From Glutinoglossum americanum (lineage: Eukaryota > Ascomycota > Geoglossomycetes > Geoglossales > Geoglossaceae), in assembly GCA_020080175.1 (NCBI GenBank), contig JAGHQL010000127.1, positions 1 to 64,000 on the forward strand: 64,000 bases of DNA, written 5' to 3'. This document shows positions 56,039-64,000 of the stretch, in pieces. A program made the translations under genes and the position numbers. The notes beneath the pieces were generated by a model. It searched no databases, was not told the origin of the DNA, and saw only the letters and a list, made by a program, of their open reading frames with translations. Positions within the stretch are counted from its first letter, which is position 1. Each line of letters starts with the position of its first letter.

Positions 56039-59000
56039 ATGGAAGGTCTTGCTGGCGCAGCGGGCGTGATCGCTGTCGTCCAGTTAGCTGACAGGACACT
56101 AACTCTTTGTGGAAAGTATGCTTTGGCGGTTAAAGATGCAAAGGAGGATATCAAACGCCTTATGAATGAGGTTGAAGCTTTTCGCAGAGTTTTAGAGAGC
56201 GTGGATGATATGGCCAGCAGTGGCGCGACAAAGTCCTATACATCTAACTCACTATTGGAAGTGCTGTCAGAGCCCATTGCAAAATGCAGAGCTGAGCTTG
56301 ACGATCTCATAATCCGGCTGGACCCAAGCAAAGGAAGAAAATTGATGAGCCATCTCGGGCTGCGAGCCTTGAAGTGGCCATTTAAGAGCAAGGATATCAC
56401 CAAGATAATAGAGACACTTGACCGACATAAGGGGACAATCATTCTCGCACTGAACATGGACCAAAGGTAAGATATGAAATGTGCATTTCGGAAACCAGCA
56501 TCATATCTCATGCCTCTAACCTGGCTCTAGGAAGGAATTCAGCCTCGCTGAGCAAGACCGACAGATATCCAAGCTCCCATATGCTAATAATGCTGCCTTC
56601 AACTCCCAACTCTGGGAGCAGAAGCCTCAATGTCTGCCGGAAACTCGGGTTCAACTACGCCGCCAGATTGAGGCTTGGAGTAAAAGTCCTCATGCGGAGT
56701 GCATCTTCTGGTTGAAGGGGATGGCTGGAACAGGAAAGTCGACTATTGCTCGTACTATGGCCCGCAGCTTTGCTGCACAGAAACGTCTTGCGGCAAGCTT
56801 CTTCTTCTCTAGAGGCGGGGGCGATCTTGGGAACGCTAACAAGTTCTTCACTACCATCGCCGCTCAGCTGGCAGTCACGACACCTTCCCTGAGGAGCCAT
56901 ATTAGTAGAATCATATCCGAAGACTCCCTAATCATTTCGCGAGGCCTTGAAGAGCAGTGGAAGAAACTCATTTTACAACCATTCTCCCATTTGAAGGACA
57001 CAGCCCTTCAATCCCAGATCTTCGTTCTCGTCATTGATGCTTTGGATGAATGTGAAGGCGAAGATGATGTTCGGCTGATCCTTCGGTTTCTTGCTGAAAC
57101 CGGGGCGCTCGAGGGAGTACAACTACGAGTCTTTATTACTAGCAGACCAGAGACTCCAATTCGATTCGGCTTCCGCAAACTGCCTAAGGACACTCATCGA
57201 GGCTTTGCACTCCATGATGTCGACGAGGTGATAACACGCCATGATATATCTCTCTTCCTCTATTACGAGTTAGAGGATATCCGTAAAGAGCATGAAATCG
57301 ACCAAGGATGGCCCAATAAACACAGTATTGAGCTCCTAGTCCATGACGCTAAGGGACTGTTCATCTACGCTGCAACTGCCTGCCGATTTATTCGGAGTTC
57401 AAAACCTCCCCCTCCAGAAGATCGTCTGTCGCTATTACTTCAAGGGAGCACTGCTTCCAAATCCCCTGCTGGAGAGCTTGACAAGATATACACCCAGGTC
57501 TTGGAGCACTCCGTTATTGGAGATAGCGACAGCGAAGAGAAAGAGGAGCTGACCAAGCAGTTTAGAGAGATTGTCGGACCTATTGTCATACTTTTTGACA
57601 CTTTGGCTTGTAACCCTCTAGCTGAGTTGATTCACATTCCAAAACGAACAGTACTAGCAGTTCTGAGTAATCTACATTCGGTCCTGGATGTCCCAGAGGG
57701 CCAGACTAGCCCTATCCAACTGCTTCACCCTTCATTCCGCGACTTTCTCCTCAACGAGGCAAGATGCGTAGAACCTAAGTTCTGGATTGAGCAGAAGACC
57801 GTGCATAGAGATATGTTCTTGGGCTGTATTAGGGTTATGTCAAAGCATCTCAAAAAAGATATATGTAAGCTTGTGCGTCCTGGGATTCTTACGGGCGAAG
57901 TCGATAGAAGCGTTATCGAGCGTTACATCCCTCCGGAAGTTCAGTATGGATGTCGCTATTGGGTTGACCATCTAGTACGGAGCGGCTTAGCCCTCCACCA
58001 TGGTGACGAGGTTTGCCTGTTCTTTCAGAAGCATTACCTTCACTGGCTTGAGGCGCTCGGCCTGCTAGGGAGAATGTCCGATGGCGTGCTTATGGTGAGA
58101 GCACTGGAGTCAACACTTGCTGTAAGTGGCGTATGTATATTACCCTGTTCCGCATGCTCAGCTCATGGAGTTCAAGCCTAACCGGAATCCACTGTTACTA
58201 TCGCTCATTCACGATGCAAGACGCTTCATTCTTACTTATGGATCGACTATCGAGAGGGCTCCTCTTCAGGCGTATTGTGCTGCTCTTGTATTCAGCCCAC
58301 GGGATAGCGAAATTAAGCAACGGTTCTGGCATGAAAGACCTCCATGGATCAATGGTTTCCCACAAGTTGAAGAAACCTGGAATTCTTCATTACAGACTCT
58401 CGAAGGCCATTCGGATATCGTCAAGGCCGTGGCATTCTCGCCGGACGGCCGGGTTGTCGTGTCGGGCTCTTACGACGGTACCGTCAGGCTCTGGGACACG
58501 GCGAAGGGAGCGGTACGTCACACGCTCGAGGGCCATTCGGGTGCCGTCAACGCCGTGGCATTCTCGCCCGACGGCCAGGTTGTTGTGTCGGGCTCTTACG
58601 ACTGTACAGTCAGGCTCTGGGACACGGCGACAGGAGCAGTATATCGCACGCTCAAGGGCCATTCGGATACCGTCAGTGCCGTGGCATTCTCGCCGGACGA
58701 CCAGGTTGTCGTGTCGGGCTCTGAAGACAGTACCGTCAAGCTCTGGGACACGGCGACGGGAGCAGTACGTCACACGCTCAAGGGCCACTCGGATGCCGTC
58801 TACGCCGTGGCATTCTCGCCCGACGGCCAGGCTGTCGTGTCGGGCTCTTACGACGATACCATCAGGCTCTGGAGCGCGGCGACAGGGACGGTACGTTACG
58901 CGCTCGAGGGCCACTCGAGTACCGTCAAGGCCGTGGCATTCTCGCCGGACGGCCGGGTTGTCGCGTCGGGCTCCTACGACTGTACCGTCAGGCTCTGGGA

Positions 59001-60324
59001 CACGGCGACGGGAGCATTACGTCACACGCTCGAGGGCCATCCGGGTGCCGTCAAAGCCGTGGCATTCTCGCCCGACGGCCAGGTTGTCGTGTCGGGCTCT
59101 TACGACGGTACCGTCAGGCTCTGGGACACGGCGACGGGAGCAGTGCGTCACACGCTCGAGGGCCATTCGGGTACTGTCAGCGCCGTGGAATTCTCGCCGG
59201 ATGGCCAGGTTGTCGTGTCGGGCTCTTACGACGGTACCGTCAGGCTCTGGGACACGGCGACGGGAGCGGTATATCGCACGCTCGAGGGCCATTCGGATAT
59301 CGTCAACGCCGTGGCATTCTCGCCGGACGGCCAGGTTGTCGTGTCGGGCTCTTACGACGGTACCGTCAGGCTCTGGGACACGGCGACGGGAGCAGTACGT
59401 CACACTCCTGAGGGCTATTTGGGTGCCGTCCGCGCCGTGACATTCTCGCCCGACGGCCAGGTTGTCGTGTCGGGCTCCGGAGACCATACCGTCAAGCTCT
59501 GGAACGCGGCGACGGGAGCAGTACGTCACACGCTCAAGGGCCACTCGGATACCGTCAACGCCGTGGCATTCTCGCCCGACGGCCAGGTTGTCGCGTCGGG
59601 ATCTTCCGATGGTACCGTTAGGCTCTGGGACACGGCGACGGGAGCAGTACGCCACACACTCGAGGGCTTTTTCGGCGCCTCCGTCGTGGCATTCTCGCCG
59701 GACGGCCAGGTTATCATGTCAGGCTTTTACGACGGTACCGTCAAGCTCTGGGACATGGCGACGGGAGCAGTACGCCACACGCTCGAGGGCCATTCAGAGG
59801 CCGTCAACGCCGTGGCGTTCTCGCCCGACGGCCAGGTTGTCGTGTCGGGCTCTTACGACGGTACCGTCGAGCTCTGGGACACGGCGACGGGAGCAATACG
59901 TCACACGCTCGAGGGCCATTCAGATGCCGTCAACGCTGTGGCGTTCTCGCCGGACGGCCAGGTTGTCGCGTCGGGCTCTGACGACGATACCATCAGGCTC
60001 TGGAGCGCGGCGACGGGAGAGGCGCGCCATACTCTCACTACCTCTGGAGTGGTACGAGACCTATCCTTCTCTAACGATGGATCATTCCTGGAAACAGATA
60101 GAGGACAGATTATACTTGATAATCCCTCTACAAACTTGAACCCGCCACCACCTAACACTTCGCGTAAAATGTATGTGAAAGATCATTGGGTGGTTCGAGG
60201 GATGGAAAACCTCCTTTGGCTCCCTCCGGACTACCGACCAATATGTATGGCCAACTGGAGCAATTTTCTTGTCTTAGGGCTTTTGTCTGGCCGAGTTATC
60301 TTCATGGAAATCGATCCAAGATAG
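56039..60324 (+). CDS. HeLo-like/NACHT/WD40 STAND protein (fungal NLR-like)
   Basis: Exons 56039-56466, 56531-58121 and 58162-60324 give 1,393 residues. Intron 1 (64 bp) has donor GTAAGA, a CTAAC branch and acceptor CTCTAG, phase 2; intron 2 (40 bp, short) has donor GTAAGT and acceptor CTCAG, phase 0. The N-terminus (MEGLAGAAGVIAVVQLADRT, VKDAKEDIKRLMNEVEAF) matches the helical HeLo-like/SesA-type domains of fungal death effectors. NACHT follows: Walker A GMAGTGKST (about 206-214), Walker B FVLVIDALDECEGE (about 307-316), sensor VFITSRPE, and LHPSFRDFL. After LIHDARRFIL come 13 WD repeats (753 to about 1297), one degenerate unit (VVRDLSFSNDGSFL) and a C-terminal LLWLPPDYRP/GRVIFMEI block usual in NWD proteins. 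Fourteen units suit two seven-bladed propellers. Such proteins control heterokaryon incompatibility and probably non-self recognition. No frame damage; a HET gene follows 1.5 kb downstream. Confidence 0.93.
58399..60033 (+). repeat. Thirteen-unit 126-bp tandem repeat encoding WD40 blades
   Basis: Core: AVAFSPDGQVVVSGSYDGTV and RLWDTATGAVRHTLEGHS. The first 12 units are 42 codons except unit 11 (FFGASVVAFS), which is one codon shorter. Variation concentrates at a few positions: the two residues after GHS (DI, GA, DT, DA, ST, GT, EA), the residue after V (K, N, S, Y, R), and YDG/YDC/EDS/YDD/GDH/SDG. DNA identity between units is high. Confidence 0.93.
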
Positions 60325-61875
60325 CAGGCCTTTCCTATGTTGCGAGGCATGCCTTCGGAGCATTCCGCTCAGGGGTTATGACCTCAGAGCAATGCTCGGT
60401 TGACAACATGAGGCCCGAACATTGCTCGCATGGACTTTTATGAAGTCGCAGAGTCATGATACCTCATACTGAGGCATTCATAAAGTCCAGTCCTTTTAAA
60501 CTATGACTGACCACTTCCTAATTAGGAAGGTGCTCATGAACCCCGCTTTCCTTGGCGCTCAGCAGAGTATATATATCTCTTGCTCTGCTTCGCCTTTCTA
60601 AGAGGATTACCAGCTTAATAAGAGAGACGCCATACTTCAGTGTTCTATGGGATAGTGCCTGAGAGGCCTCTTGGCATGTTCTAGGCATCCAGAGCATGTG
60701 GCAGCCTTCTGCTGCCAATGCTTCGGCCGCCATGATCAACTTCGAAGCATATAGGCTTCTTGATATCCTCTCATTAATGTAGCTAGCAGAAGCAATATCA
60801 TACATTCAATTCGAGCCATTTTCCATGCCCCCTTCGTGTCCCGTAGCTTATTTACAATATCCTAGATCAATTGACTTAACGAAGGGTTGAAATATTAGAC
60901 CACCTCCCCACCCACCAACTTTTCGGTATCGTTTCTTATATACCCCTACACGGCATGACTTTTTCCTTGAAATGCGCCTTGTTTTGGGATCTCTTCGCTT
61001 TGAAATTGTAGTAGCCCTGCACCCTGTTAAAGGATTCCAGAGTGTCTTCCCTCATCTTTAATCGTGGTCTCCATGGCACCAGCTATATTCAATGATCATA
61101 GCTATAACCGCAAACATGACTGCATGAACGAAAGTGAGAACTCCGCGCTACTGCAATACAGGCAGAAACTGCACATGTTAGTGCTTAAACCTGCGTCTGC
61201 ATCAGGTTTGTCCAATCTGAAACTCATGTAAATCGTACAGCTAATCTGACTACGTATTCAAGCAGGCACTGCAACCGATCACTCGAAGCAACAATATAAC
61301 CAAAACTGGTGCGAAAATGGTCTTTTTTATGAGCCTAGGCTGTGTAATGGCAGTTGTAAGCGTGGAAGAGCAGGAATCTCACTAAGCTAGTGACAACCTG
61401 TCTGCGACCCTTAAGTAAAAAACAGATGGGAGTAATCACCAGACGTCAACGATTTTTGAGTTATATTGCTCTTCCTAGCGCGGTTTCAAGCCAGGCCTAC
61501 TAAGCCCTTTTTTCGAATGAAGGCGTTCTTGCTTTCTTTCCACTATTCTATCCCTTTCTACTTCACGTAGCTAATACAATGTTCTATTTCTACCCCATTG
61601 CGTGTCCAGTTTGAGCCACTGGGAGCAGCAAAGAATGCTTGTTGTGCTTTTGTTATTGATTAGGAGGAATCCTTTACGGTCCCATTCTAACCGCACTCAC
61701 CATGTTGGAGTTTAGAGGCAAGCGCAGAGAAGATATAAGGGGACCGCGATAACATGTTGATTACTAATCAGCGGGGTCACTCCCATACCCCATCACAATT
61801 GAGCATATCTCTCTCCATTCTAACCAGAACCCATTAAATAGTTTTGCCACTTTGAACAAGGAAATTCTCCCAACA
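60325..61875. other. Intergenic between NACHT-WD40 and HET genes
   Basis: About 1.5 kb without a supported gene. A minus-strand frame of 95 codons (60805-60518) has no recognisable domain or start context and is more likely chance. The left part carries the 3' UTR of the NACHT-WD40 gene, the right part the promoter of the HET gene. Confidence 0.45.
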
Positions 61876-64000
61876 ATGCGTCTACTCCACTGTAAGACAT
61901 TCCAGCTCGAATCTCACGACGACCCAACAACTAGACCCCCATACGCCATCTTCTCCCACAGGTGGGGTCGGGAAGAAGTCCTTTATGACGATATACGAGA
62001 CCAACCACACGCGGTGGATTTCGTGGTCCTGCAAGAATATATCCAGGGTCTCGAGAAGGAATTAAATGAACTCAAATGTCATCTTCGGGTGGCGAAAGGC
62101 ACTGGAGGTGCCGCTGATTCTCGAGGAGTTCGGGTCGGGGATGGAGAAAATATTGTTGGAGGAGGGGCAATTGATCTGCGGCTCCATCGAGCGAAGAAAA
62201 AGGAGGGGTGGGCAAAGATCGAAGGCTGTTGCGCGGAAGCCTCCCGACTTGGTTTTACGTACGTCTGGATCGACACTTGCTGCATCAACAAGGATAGTAG
62301 CACTGAGCTTTCCGAAGCTATCAACTCCATGTTCGTTTGGTATAGAGAGGCGGATCTTTGTCTCGCTTATCTGGAGGATTATACGTATTCTAGCCCAACC
62401 CCATATATACCCGAGCCCATTCAGCGTGGGACTTCGCAGTGGTTTACGAGAGGTTGGACATTGCAGGAGCTTATTGCTCCCAGAGAAGTCGTATTCTACA
62501 ACAAATACTGGACGTTCATCGGTTGTCGCACCTCGCTTGCCGATATCATCTCCGGGCTCACAGGGATCTCTGCGAAAATCCTCTCGCCGCGTTCGGGGGC
62601 TCACCTTAGCGATTTCAGTGTTGCCACTAGGCTGTCTTGGGCTGCTGGGAGGAAAACAACGCGGGGGGAAGACCGGTCGTACTCGCTACTAGGGCTTCTG
62701 GGGGTGAGCATGCCCATAATTTACGGAGAAGGAGAGGAAGCGGCGTTTTTTAGACTTCAAACAGAGATATTTAGGTCTTCTAGCGACCACTCCATCTTTG
62801 CATGGCGTGGGGATGTGTAAGGTCTAAGCCCTTCTCGGTATCTCCATTACTAAGCTCACATTCCGAGTTTATTCAGTTCTTCGAGAGGCTTCTATATTAG
62901 GTCCCAAAAGAACAAGAAGGTGTTCAGAGATCCTACCTTCTCTAAGGATGGACATACCCCCGAGCCCTTACACATACACCCTTCTTCGTCGGAAACTATA
63001 TTCGAGAGATCAGTAAGCTTGTTGGCTCGATCTCCCGATAATTTCAAGCATTCATCCAATATCTACAACGTACCATATACCCCAGAGGACCTGGTAGCAT
63101 TCAGCTCGCCACCTGATGGAGCCGGAGCCCTCCAGAAGTACTCCCACGTCACCCAGGCAATGCGAGTCCAGTTGCCACTTGAACCTCTAATAATAACGCC
63201 GAGCGAACCCAATGATTTTCAGTCTGCCTTTCTGGCACACCTTGCTTGCAAGACGGAGTCTGGAGTGGACAGAGTTGCAATATTACTTGAGCCCGGTGGG
63301 CCTGGCGTATATCGGCGAGCCGCAGTGTATGAGCTCATATTCGTCAAGGACACTGATATCCTTCATTCTACAGTGACGCTTCAGGATGTGTATGTTCCTA
63401 GCCCTAGTCCACTTCTTCCTATCCACCAACCTGCTATGCACCTGGACCCGGCCGTTTTAGTCAGGAGGATTAGAGTTCACCTAGTTGCTAGTGAAGCCCA
63501 AAAGTCTGGCTTCATGATGAGTGGAAGCTACCCTGACCTCCCTCCCGAGGAAGCAGATCGCGCATCACTGAGATCTAAAGTTATAGGTCCGACTGAGTGG
63601 AAGTTTTCATATTTGACGAATCGTGACAGCGATGTCGGGTTCATTTTCCAAGGCCATTCTGTTGGCGAGTTCGTTGCGAATGCAGGATTCGTAATAGTCT
63701 TTAGGGCTAATTCCCAAAGTTGCGAGCGGGAGGATCAGATACTTGTCTTCGACTTGGGTGATGTTCGCCAGCTCTATGGCGAGGCAGACACGAGCGTCCA
63801 AATCCTACAGGCTTGCCGGAAAATGTGGTTCTCTGATCAACGCTTCGGATGCGTACCAACTGAGAAGTCTCAACTGTTAGTCATGCCACTGCGGTGTGGC
63901 AAACACGTACTAATCAACACTTTTGTTGAGGAGGGCAAGGGAATTTCTCTTCCGGATAAAGGAATAAGAGTAAATGTCATTATAAAGGGGGGGTTAGGTG
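61876..64000 (+). CDS. HET-domain protein, 3' partial
   Basis: Exon 1 is 61876-62816 and exon 2 is 62901 to beyond the window. The 84-bp intron has donor GTAAGG, branch-like ACTAAG and acceptor ATATTAG, phase 2; GT+G restores Val and joins HSIFAWRGD to the next block. The start MRLLHCKTFQLE is the usual HET-protein start; an in-frame TTG lies 24 bp upstream. HET motifs: PPYAIFSHRWGREEVLYDDI, YVWIDTCCINKDSSTELSEA, SMFVWYREADLCLAYLED and WFTRGWTLQELIAPREVVFY, then YSLLGLLGVSMPIIYGEGE. An insert between the first and second motifs (about residues 75-115, Gly/Arg-rich) is longer than usual. Exon 2 opens with LLARSPDNFKHSSNI, as in many HET proteins, and stays open to the edge for about 366 codons. 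HET domains trigger cell death in heterokaryon incompatibility and are TIR-like by fold. Confidence 0.92.

Noticed and set aside
58133-60139. Alternative-frame and antisense open frames over the WD40 array
   Set aside because: They arise from the codon bias of the repeated unit; the WD40 frame is clearly the real one.
60518-60805. Minus-strand frame of 95 codons near the NACHT-WD40 3' end
   Set aside because: No domain, no signal or splice context; kept only as a remark in the intergenic entry.

Overview
The window is nuclear DNA of a filamentous ascomycete (Pezizomycotina). The evidence is short spliceosomal introns with GTATGT/GTAAGT donors and CTAAC-like branch sites, three STAND/heterokaryon-incompatibility gene types found mainly in these fungi (NB-ARC-TPR, NACHT-WD40 and HET), fungal-type pogo, Tc1 and Mutator transposons, and transposon stop codons that look like RIP (C-to-T and G-to-A changes). 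I cannot place it below subphylum. No rRNA, tRNA or CRISPR array was recognised.

Layout. (1) 0-11 kb, minus strand: a PARP6/8-like ADP-ribosyltransferase running off the left edge; a Tc1-like transposon inserted into the 3' end of a decayed large helical-repeat gene; an NB-ARC-TPR gene with ten near-identical TPR units whose upstream region is broken. (2) 11-22.7 kb: mostly non-coding, with a three-exon conserved secreted protein and a two-exon secreted repeat protein. (3) 22.85-29.43 kb: a 6.6-kb Mutator-like element with a 9-bp target duplication. A pogo/Fot1-like element sits at the same TA in both of its terminal inverted repeats, giving a palindrome with ~2-kb arms. A solo LTR lies inside it. 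(4) 30-32.3 kb: an intact multi-pass membrane protein. (5) ~34.6-54.2 kb: a tandem segmental duplication of two ~9-kb units. Each carries a divergent pair of paralogous two-finger C2H2 genes (four in all), and a second Tc1-like element sits near the start of unit 1. (6) 56-64 kb, plus strand: an intact HeLo-like/NACHT/WD40 gene with 13 near-identical 42-residue WD units plus one degenerate unit, then a HET-domain gene running off the right edge.

Functionally this looks like an accessory, fast-evolving region. It holds sensors with homogenised repeats (TPR and WD40), a HET effector-type gene next to the NACHT-WD40 sensor, secreted proteins, and a duplicated family of zinc-finger regulators with low-complexity activation-like regions that differ between copies. 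Mobile elements have inserted in it repeatedly. A functional link between these neighbours is inference; gene content, exon joins and repeat structure were read from the sequence.
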